Source: Bacteroidota bacterium
GTDB lineage: Bacteria; Bacteroidota; Bacteroidia; AKYH767-A; OLB10
Assembly: GCA_016713925.1 (NCBI GenBank)
Contig: JADJOH010000007.1
Coordinates: 1,227,501 to 1,291,500, forward strand
DNA: 64,000 nucleotides
Reading direction: 5' to 3'
Position 1 is the stretch's first letter. Every line of letters begins with the position of its first letter. Below the pieces are notes generated by a model. It searched no databases. It was not told the DNA's origin and saw only the letters and a list, made by a program, of their open reading frames with translations. Positions 36,285 through 44,388 of this stretch are shown here, in pieces. The translations under genes and the position numbers were made by a program.

Positions 36285-36601
36285 TAAAGAAAACTGAGAA
36301 GATTCGATCAAACGGAGAAAAATTATTAATTATCTGATACCATATAAGAGTCCTATATCAAAAGTATCGTTTGAACGAATCTTCTCCTTTTTTCAAAAAA
36401 CTAAAAGATGGAATAGAACGGATTCATTCCTGAAATTGAATTTGTCTTTTTCAGAATTAATGCAGCACGACCACCCACTGCAATTAATTGTAATACAAAT
36501 AATTACACTGAATTTAAAATAACATTCATTCGTTTATAACGTGCTATGGTGAAGGTGATAGTAATAGGAGATAGGTGGTAATATTGTATATGCCTGAAGA
36601 C
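36285..36601. other. Intergenic region before the transglutaminase-like gene
   Basis: About 317 bases. The first third is taken by the long terminator. The rest is AT-rich, with AGGAG at about 36566 and no clear promoter box. An in-frame GTG at 36575 and ATG at 36590 lie just inside its end and could be alternative starts of the next gene. Confidence 0.4.
36296..36394 (+). terminator. Long-armed terminator after the EF-G-like gene
   Basis: Arms 36296-36314 and 36368-36386 pair at 18 of 19 positions, with a 53-base AT-rich loop between, and are followed by CTTTTTTC. The stem is longer than in ordinary terminators. Confidence 0.6.
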
Positions 36602-37457
36602 ATGAACAACCCGGAAGTTAAAGCACTCATTAGTCTATTGGATGATTCCGACCATGAAGTGTATGGTCATATCGAAGAGAAGTTAATCAGCATGGGCAAT
36701 CAGGTCATTCCATTTCTGGAAGATGCATGGTCGAATGCCTTTGATCCAATACTCAGCAGCGCATCGCTCATATTGTACATAAGATACAATTTGACACCTT
36801 AGTAGAAGATTTGAAATTATGGATTCACACCTCCGAAGACAACTTACTGGGAGGTGCCATTTTAATTGCACGGTATCAATATCCGGAGATGGATCAGGAA
36901 AAAATAAATCTTTTTATTTCCCAGGTAAAAAAGACATCTGGCTGGAGTTAAATGAAAGTCTTACTGCGTTAGAGCAAGTAAATATTTTGAATCATATTTT
37001 TTTCACAAAATATGGTTTCAGTGGTAACACGAGCAATTATCATGCACCGCAAAACTCTTATATCAATTGTGTTATTGAAAGTAAAAAGGGGAATCCGCTT
37101 GCACTATCTATACTTTATTTACTGGTAGCTCAATCATTGGGTTTACCTGTATATGGTGTCAATCTCCCCGAACATTTCATTCTCACTTATCTTGAAGTAA
37201 GAGAAGGGGAAGAGGGAAACACAGGGAAAATTTTATTTTATATAAATCCTTTCAGCAAAGGATCTGTTTTTGGTAAAGGTGACATTGATCAATTTGTCAA
37301 AAAATTAAACCTTGATCCGCAAAACAGTTATTACAAACCCTGTTCAAACAAGGATATGATTTTAAGAATGCTGCGCAACCTTTCATTCTCCTACCAAAAA
37401 TTGGGGGATACAGAAAAAGTGGATGAGTTGAATCAGATGATTGGTTTGTTTGTTTGA
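36602..37457 (+). pseudogene. SirB1/transglutaminase-like family protein with two one-base frameshifts
   Basis: Three successive frames give one protein. MNNPEVKALISLLDDSDHEV... runs to FDPI. QQRIAHIVHKIQFDTLVEDLK to FISQVKK follows, and then KDIWLELNESLTALEQVNILNHIFF to 37457. Adding one T near 36752 and one A in the run 36927-36932 gives about 285 residues. The third part has a transglutaminase-like core: NSYINCVIESKKGNPLALSILYLLVAQSLGLPVYGVNLPEHFIL (positions about 155-200), with Cys and His residues in the usual order. Such proteins resemble a domain seen in SirB1, whose role is unknown. ATG 36602 is chosen as the N-terminus of the conserved part. Confidence 0.72.
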
Positions 37458-37473
37458 TGGATCATTTTCCTCG

Positions 37474-37571
37474 ATTCCGTAGGGATTAAACAATGGTAAC
37501 AAAAACCCTCGAACGGTAATGGTACGGCATGTGTATTCTACGAAATCCCGTAGGGTTTAAACACTGGTAAC
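37474..37571. repeat. Two copies of a CCGTAGGG-containing repeat (REP-like)
   Basis: Copies at 37474-37500 and 37545-37571 share the form ATNCCGTAGGGNTTAAACANTGGTAAC, 71 bases apart and in the same orientation. Such CCGTAGGG repeats are scattered through Bacteroidota genomes near IS200-like genes. Confidence 0.7.
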
Positions 37572-37593
37572 ATACATCCCAAAAAACCTTTCT

Positions 37594-37627
37594 GCACGGT
37601 CTCGCCCCTTACGGGGCGAGACCGTGC
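37594..37627. repeat. Perfect 15-bp hairpin
   Basis: GCACGGTCTCGCCCC at 37594-37608 pairs with 37613-37627 around a 4-base loop TTAC. It is GC-rich in an AT-rich region and is followed directly by a G-rich tract (37628-37650). It could be the folded DNA substrate of the neighbouring RAYT-like transposase. Confidence 0.8.
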
Positions 37628-37669
37628 GAGGGGGGGGGTGGGGGGCGCGGCCTTTTTTACCGAAGTTTT

Positions 37670-37682
37670 GTGCCTACGGCAC
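37670..37682. repeat. Small palindrome GTGCCTACGGCAC
   Basis: GTGCC-TAC-GGCAC is a 5-bp hairpin with a 3-base loop. Its CCTACGG core is the reverse complement of the CCGTAGG in the repeats upstream, so the set lies in both orientations. Confidence 0.6.
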
Positions 37683-37755
37683 ATGCTCACCAGAATTTTG
37701 TACGTGGGAAAAGAGATTCTGTGTTTGTTCCAGTTACAAGGATTTCTGCCCTTAG

Positions 37756-38220
37756 TTAAAATAAGATAGGTTTGAAAATATATCGCTCATCAAATGGAAC
37801 ATCGAAATCATCTAGCAAAGTTTGATATTCTTCCGAAAAGGTTTTTTGTTTATGATGTATCTTTTGATTTCTAACATAATTATTGATTTTTTCTACATCC
37901 CATTTGCTATACGAAAATGCACCATATCCTTCTTGCCAGGAAAATTTACCTTGCACCTTTCTATTCTGATTTATCCATTTTGAAGAGCTCCCCTTAATAT
38001 CTTGCATTAACTCTGAAAGTGACTGAGTAGGTCTAAACCCAAATAAAATATGAATATGGTCGGGCATCCCATTTATTGCAAGCACTTTGTGATTGTGTTT
38101 GTTAAGAACTCCGGCAATGTACTTATACAGATCTTCCTCCCAAGATTCAGCAATAATGCATTTTCGATTTTGAACCGCAAAAACAGCTTGGATGTGGATT
38201 TGAGTATAGGTGTTAGCCAT
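37756..38220 (-). mobile_element. IS200/RAYT-like Y1 transposase gene
   Basis: The 154-residue protein is a Y1 HUH transposase. It has the HUH motif in PDHIHILFGFRPTQSLSELMQ at about residue 53-60, and a final helix VEKINNYVRNQKIHH with the catalytic Tyr near 115-117. WQEGYGAFSYS lies between, as in IS200/TnpA-like and REP-associated tyrosine transposases (RAYTs). These act as dimers on single-stranded DNA hairpins. It is flanked on its 3' side by CCGTAGGG repeats and a perfect 15-bp hairpin, which fits RAYT function on REP elements, but no target duplication was seen. It lies just outside the polysaccharide cluster and is intact. Confidence 0.87.
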
Positions 38221-38408
38221 ATGAATGTTCCTTGCTTAAAGTTTTGCCTTGAAAAGGATTTTAACTCCGCAAAGTTGCAAATTGTCTTTTAAACAATATT
38301 CAAATAAAACACTTATTATTTCCTAAACGTTTATGCGATTGATCAACGCATGACCACAAATCATTCTAATTCAAAAAAAATATAAGCTCTCCGGAATAAT
38401 GGCTGAAA

Positions 38409-38996
38409 TCAACTCACAATTTTCCGAACAGTCTTTAAAAGGATCATCAAATCCGTCATCAGACTTTGTTCCTCTATATATTTTAAATTTAAAAGGAGTT
38501 TGGCCGGCATGATTTCATTGACATATACCTCTTCGGGATTGGAAACATTGCCCAATAACTGATTTTCATTGGCATATTCAATTGAAGCATAATCCGTGAT
38601 GCCGGGTTTAACACGGAGTACTTTTAATTGCTCTTCCGAATATAAATCCACATATTTTCGCACTTCAGGACGAGGGCCAACCAGACTCATATTTCCCACC
38701 ATGACATTGAAAAGTTGAGGCAATTCATCGAGTTTATACTTCCTGAGTAAGACTCCGACTCTTGTAATGCGGGCATCTCTTTCTCCAACAGTAAGGAGCC
38801 CTTGTTTATCAGCATTGACATACATCGTTCTGAACTTAAAAATACGGAAGGGAACCCTGTTCTTTCCGATGCGTTCCTGCAGGTAAAAAACAGGTCCTGT
38901 GCTATCTACTTTTATAATTAGGGCAAGTAACAGGAGTAGGGGTGAGATAAAAATCGTCACGATAATACTTATTGTCAAATCTAAAAGTCGTTTCAT
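38409..38996 (-). CDS. Sugar transferase, PglC-type polyprenyl-phosphate phosphoglycosyltransferase
   Basis: This 195-residue monotopic enzyme has the N-terminal membrane helix (about 5-28) and the cytoplasmic catalytic part typical of PglC/WcaJ C-terminal domains: VFYLQERIGKNRVPFRIFKFRTM, LRKYKLDELPQLFNVMVGNMSLVGPRPE (residues about 84-112) and VKPGITDYASIEY. It transfers a phosphosugar from a UDP-sugar to undecaprenyl phosphate, starting assembly of a surface glycan. The PglC size class uses diNAc-bacillosamine or related sugars in known cases. The adjacent aminotransferase gene, 15 bases upstream, could help make such a sugar. It is the last gene of the minus-strand cluster. Confidence 0.88.
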   Translation of the reverse strand: MKRLLDLTISIIVTIFISPLLLLLALIIKVDSTGPVFYLQERIGKNRVPFRIFKFRTMYVNADKQGLLTVGERDARITRVGVLLRKYKLDELPQLFNVMVGNMSLVGPRPEVRKYVDLYSEEQLKVLRVKPGITDYASIEYANENQLLGNVSNPEEVYVNEIMPAKLLLNLKYIEEQSLMTDLMILLKTVRKIVS

Positions 38997-39011
38997 GACA
39001 ACACTACGGAA

Positions 39012-40232
39012 TTATTGAATATGTTTCTCCACCGCTTTCACAACGGCTGCTATCACGCGTTGCAATTGCTCCTCTGAAAGACTATAAAAAACAGGTAATG
39101 AAATTTCCCTGCTGAAATTATCATATGTCACCGGATAATCATCCATCTTATAGCCCTTGTTTTTATAGAATGACAGCATCGGGATAGGGATGAAGTGCAC
39201 ATTTACACTGACATCTTCATCAAACACTGACTGTATAATCGCATCCCTCTGCTCTTCAGAAATCCCTTTGATTCGCAACGGAAAAAGATGATAGGAGCTC
39301 TCACGATCCTCATCCTGCATTACCGGTAATTCCGCCCAGGAATACTGTTGCAATGACCTATAATAAAATTCACAAACCTGCTTACGTTTTATCAAGGTAT
39401 CGTTATCGTACCTTTTTAGTTCCACCAAACCAATGGCCGCCATCAGATCGGTCATGTTGCATTTGAAACCCGCTTCTATGATATCATACTTCCAATTCCC
39501 TTTTTGCATTTTTGCCAAAGCATCTTTATTCTGTCCATGCAAGGTTAAAATGCAGAGATACTTGTATACCTCTTCATTATCAAAAGGAGCCGGTAAATGA
39601 AGAGCGATCGCACCACCTTCCGCGGTAGTCAGATTCTTCACTGCATGAAAAGAGAAGACCGATACATCAGCGCAGACACCGGTATGCCGGCCCTTATAAT
39701 AAGCTCCCAAGGAATGTGCAGCATCGGATAAAATCATGATCCTGCCTAATTGCTCCTGTTCCTTTGTAGAAGCCTTGAAATGGGACTTAACAGCCGGTTT
39801 GTTCACCAATGCCATCAAGGCCGTATAATCGCAGGGAAGTCCGCCGAAATCAACCGGCATAATCACTTTAGTGCGCGCTGTTATGGCTTTCTCTACGGCT
39901 GCGCTATTTATATTAAAATCATCGCGATTTACATCCACGAGTACCGGAGTAGCACCGCAATGCATCACCACATTGGCCGTGGCGGAATAGGTATAGGCCG
40001 GAAGAATTACCTCATCACCTTCTTTCACGCCATACCAACGGAGCATTATTTCAAGACCTGCTGTGGCTGAATTAAGGCAGAGCGTATTGGGATTTCCATT
40101 GTAAGCGCTGAGGTCCTTTTCAAATTGCTTGGTTCTGGGACCGGTGGTAATCCACCCCGATTTAAGCGCGGCAACAACTTCATTGATAATTTCATCATCA
40201 ATACGGGGAGGGGAGAAGGGGATGAGGGACAT
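39012..40232 (-). CDS. DegT/DnrJ/EryC1/StrS family PLP-dependent sugar aminotransferase
   Basis: The family aminates keto-sugar nucleotides at C3 or C4. The 406-residue protein has N-terminal SLIPFSPPRIDDEIINEVVAALKSGWITTGP, the PLP-binding region LNSATAGLEIML, EGDEVILPAYTYSATANV, LSDAAHSLGA and the Schiff-base Lys in VFSFHAVKNLTTAEGGA (residue about 216). The C-terminal part YHLFPLRI and VNVHFIPIPMLSFYKNKGY is typical of ArnB/WecE/PglE enzymes. ATG 40232 (MSLIPF) is preferred to an upstream ATG at 40262 that adds 10 hydrophobic residues. A C4-aminated sugar for the initiating PglC-like transferase is an attractive guess; the dehydratase is not in this window. Confidence 0.9.
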   Translation of the reverse strand: MSLIPFSPPRIDDEIINEVVAALKSGWITTGPRTKQFEKDLSAYNGNPNTLCLNSATAGLEIMLRWYGVKEGDEVILPAYTYSATANVVMHCGATPVLVDVNRDDFNINSAAVEKAITARTKVIMPVDFGGLPCDYTALMALVNKPAVKSHFKASTKEQEQLGRIMILSDAAHSLGAYYKGRHTGVCADVSVFSFHAVKNLTTAEGGAIALHLPAPFDNEEVYKYLCILTLHGQNKDALAKMQKGNWKYDIIEAGFKCNMTDLMAAIGLVELKRYDNDTLIKRKQVCEFYYRSLQQYSWAELPVMQDEDRESSYHLFPLRIKGISEEQRDAIIQSVFDEDVSVNVHFIPIPMLSFYKNKGYKMDDYPVTYDNFSREISLPVFYSLSEEQLQRVIAAVVKAVEKHIQ

Positions 40233-40282
40233 TTTATTTGAATTGTTCCAAAAATAAAACAATCCGAGAGATGTCTGAGAAA

Positions 40283-40576
40283 TTATTTCGCGGCAATACT
40301 TCTATTGTCAATTATGGTTAAAATGGTGATTGTTTTACGTGAAATTTTATAAATAGCAGTTATATGCTTATGAATAAAGCCAAGCCGGCAATCTTTATAC
40401 TTTTTCGAAAGCTTAAAGGACTTAGGAAATAAAGAAATGGTAATCTCAAAATGATACAACAGGTCTAAAAAATCTTTACATTCCTTTTCACTCCAGTTGT
40501 TCAAAAGATGCTTTAGAATTTGGTCGGTTTGACTTTTCGCCTCACTGGTCCAAAAAACTTTATACCTTTCTCCCAT
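40283..40576 (-). CDS. ParE/RelE family toxin
   Basis: This 97-residue protein has the RelE/ParE pattern: YKVFWTSEAKSQTDQILKHLLNNW at the N-terminus, a middle stretch with Pro and Lys and a C-terminal sheet, CRLGFIHKHITAIYKISRKTITILTIIDNRSIA. The C-terminal I-D-N-R-S arrangement is common in ParE-like plasmid stabilisation toxins. ParE poisons gyrase and RelE cleaves mRNA; the sequence alone does not say which. The first 17 bases overlap the upstream antitoxin gene, typical of a toxin-antitoxin operon. Confidence 0.78.
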   Translation of the reverse strand: MGERYKVFWTSEAKSQTDQILKHLLNNWSEKECKDFLDLLYHFEITISLFPKSFKLSKKYKDCRLGFIHKHITAIYKISRKTITILTIIDNRSIAAK

Positions 40577-40790
40577 AGGAAGTCCAGAAATCCTGACTAG
40601 TCATCATATTATTGTTTTCAGCATCAGATAGCCCTCTTTTTAAAGATTCTACCTGATCTGCAGAAAGATTATCCGACCAATCACCGGACTCTGCCGATTT
40701 TTTAAATTGAAGCAATGATGCTAAAATACTTTCATCATCTAACCTTTTCAACCAATCAATCAATTCAAGTCTAATAGATTCTGTTCCCAT
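40560..40790 (-). CDS. Antitoxin partner of the ParE-like toxin
   Basis: This 76-residue acidic protein has an N-terminal helix MGTESIRLELIDWLKRLDDESILASLLQFKKS and a C-terminal region DNLSADQVESLKRGLSDAENNNMMTSQDFWTSYGRKV. Bacteroidota antitoxins of ParE-like toxins have this arrangement (a short helical start plus a tail that wraps the toxin). Naming rests mainly on the position, with its end overlapping the toxin start by 17 bases. A TAATTTTG box ends 5 bases before its ATG, so the pair has its own promoter inside the polysaccharide cluster. Confidence 0.65.
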   Translation of the reverse strand: MGTESIRLELIDWLKRLDDESILASLLQFKKSAESGDWSDNLSADQVESLKRGLSDAENNNMMTSQDFWTSYGRKV

Positions 40791-40795
40791 TGAGT

Positions 40796-40803
40796 CAAAA
40801 TTA
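40796..40803 (-). promoter_or_regulatory. TAnnTTTG -7 box of the toxin-antitoxin pair
   Basis: The minus strand reads TAATTTTG followed by 5 bases and the antitoxin ATG at 40790. It suggests that the module is transcribed independently of the polysaccharide genes. Confidence 0.5.
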
Positions 40804-40852
40804 ATAAGGATGACAATTAAATCCTAATTATTTGTTGAAAATTTGTAAATAC

Positions 40853-42073
40853 TTAAAACTTTGCTTTCACTGCAAGGATACAATAAACAAAGCAAAAAAA
40901 CATCACTCCTTTCTGTACCTCTAAAATAGACTCTGTCATTGCGTTAAGTAAGATAACACTGGAAAACAAGGCAAACAAAGGCTGTTCTGAGGAATTCCAT
41001 TTAAAGAAAGGAAAAGCTACTATTCCCATCAATAGAAAAAGTCCAACAATTCCAAGTGCCAGCCATACCTGGAGGAACTGATTATGTGCATTGAGTTTTT
41101 TATCTAAGGCATAACTGAATTGATGCTTTTCATAGGTCTTAATCAATTCATCTTTTACATCGCCCGTGCCTGTTCCGAACAGCCAGTTGTCACGTAGGAT
41201 TTCCATACTCTCTCTCCAGATTTCCAGTCTTCCGGTGGTACTGTTGTATTCCGAAACTGTATTATCCCTGATAATGGTAGTGGTCATTGCATTTTCTACC
41301 TGGTTGAAACGATTGTTGATACTCTGCAGGGCAAAATAGGAGAGGAGGGTGAAGCATAAAATGACAATACTGTGAAGTCTTTTTAATCGAAGTAGCTCAC
41401 CCTTTCGCAAATACAGGAATGCTGCCACGACGAAGGTCAATAAAGCTACCGCCTGAGCCGTTCGAGCCGATAAGAGTAATAATTGAATAAAAAAGAAGAG
41501 AATTCCGGCACTATAAAATTTCAGATTCCAATTCTCCGTTGAACCATTCATCAAATGAAACAGGAATAAAATCGCCATATTCAGATACATGGAGATATAA
41601 GTAGGATGCATTAACAGCGAGCTGTAATCAATGTAGAAAAAGGCAGTATGTAATCCGGTTTCATTGAATTTCAGAGCGGCATGAACGAGTAAAATGAGAC
41701 TAGCGGTCAGGCAACCGGCAATGAATCCGCAGAGGGTGGTTCGATAATTCCTTTCTGAAATAACTAAGGTGCCAATAAATAGTGGCAATAGCAGGAATGC
41801 GGCTTTTATTTCTAAGTCAAGTCCGGCATATTTAAAATTTTCTGTCCATATTAAACCGACAAGGTGCCATAAATAAAGTAAAGGTAATCCCCAGAATAAT
41901 GGAGATTTAAAAAAATTACCTGAGATGATTCCTCGTTCATTTTTTGAACTTAGTCTAATGATCATTATCAAAATAAAACATACAATTGAAACCGTCTGAA
42001 CTAACGGCAAACAAAAAGCAGCTGTACTCAATAAGTACCCTAACCACTTTTCAGTTTGCTTGTCGTTCATCAT
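40853..42073 (-). CDS. O-antigen ligase / polymerase (Wzy-like, Wzy_C family)
   Basis: The 406-residue protein has about eleven membrane helices and the Wzy_C periplasmic loop (about 262-345), with NWLFGTGTGDVKDELI and LNAHNQFLQVWLALGIVGLF. The His of AHNQ(F/Y)L is a conserved feature of O-antigen ligases and polymerases that join lipid-linked oligosaccharides to lipid A or to each other. It starts 2 bases from the stop of the upstream glycosyltransferase. Whether it ligates or polymerises cannot be told from the sequence. About 62 bases downstream begins the toxin-antitoxin pair. Confidence 0.85.
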   Translation of the reverse strand: MMNDKQTEKWLGYLLSTAAFCLPLVQTVSIVCFILIMIIRLSSKNERGIISGNFFKSPLFWGLPLLYLWHLVGLIWTENFKYAGLDLEIKAAFLLLPLFIGTLVISERNYRTTLCGFIAGCLTASLILLVHAALKFNETGLHTAFFYIDYSSLLMHPTYISMYLNMAILFLFHLMNGSTENWNLKFYSAGILFFFIQLLLLSARTAQAVALLTFVVAAFLYLRKGELLRLKRLHSIVILCFTLLSYFALQSINNRFNQVENAMTTTIIRDNTVSEYNSTTGRLEIWRESMEILRDNWLFGTGTGDVKDELIKTYEKHQFSYALDKKLNAHNQFLQVWLALGIVGLFLLMGIVAFPFFKWNSSEQPLFALFSSVILLNAMTESILEVQKGVMFFCFVYCILAVKAKF

Positions 42074-42075
42074 GA

Positions 42076-43306
42076 TTATGATTCTTTCGAAATTTGGTCC
42101 ATTGCCTTCAGCCAGTCAGCGCAAATATTCCGTCGCAGGAAATACTGCTCTACATACACGCGTCCGTTTTCACCCATTTGTTTGGCTTCTGCCGGATGTG
42201 TGGCTAAATGTATCACCGCCTGAGTCATGGCGTCCGCGTTTTCCGGTTCGCAGTAAATTCCACATTTTCCCTCTTCAATGAAAAGCTGTCTGGCTTCACC
42301 ATCAACGGCGAGGACGATAGGCTTTTTCAATGCCAGATTTTCAAAGATTTTAGAGGGAATTGCTCCTAAAAACAAATCCATTTTCTTCAAGGGAATTACC
42401 GCGGCATCGATAGCCTGTACTATGGAGGGGACCTCTTCTCTGGATACCAGATCAATAAAAATAACATTGTCTGATTTCTCATTCTTCTTCCGCAGCACAA
42501 GTCTTTCCTTCTCCGGTCCTTCACCCAGCAACAGGAATTTAATTTTCAGCTCCGGAGGAACTTTTGCTGCCGTATCCAGAATGATATCTAAGCCTTGCGC
42601 GAGTCCGATAATACCGGCATACAAGACCAGAAAATCATCTTCAGAAAAACCCAACGCAGCTCTTTTATTTTGATCAGGAACTGCATTGAAAATAGAATCA
42701 TCTACACCATTGGGTAACCAGTGCACCGTCTTTTCAGGAAACCGGGCTTTAATATTTTTTACGATGCCTTGTGTTTGCCCGGTCACCATGAACGATTTCC
42801 TATAAAGGAATTCCTCCAGACCGAGTGGCCATCCTCAGAAAAAAACGATTGGTGATGACGCCCAGCTTTTCCGCCGACTCCGGCCAGAGATCACTTACAT
42901 TAAATACCAATTTCGCTTTCTTCCTCTTGCTGATCCACCACCCACTGATTCCAAGAAAAAGCGGGGGAGACTCGCACATCACCACATCCATCTCTCCATG
43001 AATACGTGATGAGGTGAGAATCGACGAGAAAGTAAATGAAAAATAATTCATTAATCTGGAGACGATACTTCTGCTCTTACTGACATAGATCCAGGATCGG
43101 AAAACGGCTATTCCTTCTATTTCTTCTTTGAAAAACCACTTCCCTCTGTAGTTCGGATGCACCTCCATTGCCGGATAATTGGGCATTGCTGTCAACACTG
43201 AAACTTCATGACCAACTGCTTTTAATTCACGCGCCAATCCGCTCAGCCTGTTTTGAGGGGCTCCCGTTTCCGGCGGATAATATTGGGTGAGGATCAATAT
43301 GCGCAC
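42076..43306 (-). pseudogene. GT4 glycosyltransferase, WbuB-like, frameshifted
   Basis: The N-terminal frame starts MRILILTQYYPPETGAPQ, has AVGHEVSVLTAMPNYPAM and NVSDLWPES, and ends ITNRFFLRMATR. The C-terminal frame resumes with LEEFLYRKSFMVTGQTQGI and has HWLPNGVDDSIF, VLYAGIIGLAQGLD and the GT4 donor motif PLKKMDLFLGAIPSKIFENLALKKPIVL (E at the end of PSKIFE). One extra base at about 42820 causes the break; removing it gives about 409 residues. The layout is that of WbuB-like fucosamine/acetamido sugar transferases. It sits next to wecB, so an acetamido sugar donor is plausible, though that is an inference. Confidence 0.82.
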
Positions 43307-43310
43307 AATA

Positions 43311-44378
43311 CTAGCTGATTATTTCTTTTGCAATGCGATGAGCAGCATGTCCGCCACCGTATAATTCCACTGTAAAATCAGATACTTTATCTTTCATGAG
43401 ATGGTAAGCTTCGAGAATTGAATTTGCTGCTGCTCCTGCCAGCTGATTGAATCCTCCGTTCACCAATTCAATCCACTCCGTCTCTTCACGCAGAGTGACA
43501 CAGTGTTTCTGAAAAAAATAGGCTTCTTTTTGTAAGCCGCCACTATCCGTCATTACCAGTGAGGAGTGCTTTATCAATTCCAGCATATCAAAATAGCCTA
43601 CCGGATTTATGATATGAACATCCGTTTTAATTCCCCGCTCTGCTATTATTTTTTTTGTTCGGGGATGTAATGGAAGCACCACAGGAATCTCATTATTTAT
43701 CTGAGAGAGCGCATTCATGATGGAGGACAATCGCCCTTCATCATCTGTATTTTCTGCACGGTGCAAGGTGCATAGAATAAATTTACTCAGGTTGAGATCT
43801 TTAATTATTGTTGAATGTAAAGCGGACTTCCCGGCGTAGTACATCGCTGCATCCTGCATCACATCGCCGGATAAAACAACTTTCATATTTCCGAATGGAT
43901 AGCCTTCCTTACTGAGATTTTCAATGGCTGCATCTGTCGGACAAAACAAAAAGTTAGAAACGCGATCGGTTAAAATACGATTCACTTCCTCCGGCATCTG
44001 CATATTGAAGGAACGTAGTCCGGCTTCTATATGGGCAATGGGAATGTGCAATTTTGTGGCAGCCAATGCTCCGGCAAGTGTCGAATTCGTATCGCCATAT
44101 ACGATGACCAAATCCGGCTGATGTCGCATGAATAGCCCTTCCAGTCCCTCCAGCATCTGTCCCGTCATGGCTCCATGTCCCTTTCCGTGTATTCCCAAAT
44201 TATAGGCGGGACGCGGAATTTCCATCTCTTCAAAGAAAATATCAGACATATTCTGATCATGATGCTGACCGGTATGAATAATTTGTTCTTCAATCTCGTC
44301 ATAATTTGCAAAAGCTCTGCTCACCACTGCAGCTTTAACAAATTGCGGACGTGCGCCAACGATAGTAAATATTTTCAT
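43311..44378 (-). CDS. wecB: UDP-N-acetylglucosamine 2-epimerase (non-hydrolysing)
   Basis: The enzyme interconverts UDP-GlcNAc and UDP-ManNAc for surface glycans. The 355 residues show GARPQFVKAAVVSRAF at the start, HTGQHHDQNMSDIFFEE, VYGDTNSTLAGALAA, IAHIEAGLRSFNMQMPEEVNR (residues about 113-133), CTLHRAENTD and TDSGGLQKEAYFF. These are the signature motifs of the epimerase, including acidic and His residues that act in catalysis and UDP binding. Length and order are normal. It is 4 bases upstream of the frameshifted GT4 gene and 10 bases downstream of another. Confidence 0.94.
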   Translation of the reverse strand: MKIFTIVGARPQFVKAAVVSRAFANYDEIEEQIIHTGQHHDQNMSDIFFEEMEIPRPAYNLGIHGKGHGAMTGQMLEGLEGLFMRHQPDLVIVYGDTNSTLAGALAATKLHIPIAHIEAGLRSFNMQMPEEVNRILTDRVSNFLFCPTDAAIENLSKEGYPFGNMKVVLSGDVMQDAAMYYAGKSALHSTIIKDLNLSKFILCTLHRAENTDDEGRLSSIMNALSQINNEIPVVLPLHPRTKKIIAERGIKTDVHIINPVGYFDMLELIKHSSLVMTDSGGLQKEAYFFQKHCVTLREETEWIELVNGGFNQLAGAAANSILEAYHLMKDKVSDFTVELYGGGHAAHRIAKEIIS

Positions 44379-44388
44379 GCTTCGTGTT

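Noticed and set aside
37756..38220. Complete IS200/IS605 insertion with defined ends
   Set aside because: Only the transposase gene is clear. I could not define left and right ends or a tnpB, so a RAYT with REP-like repeats is the safer reading.
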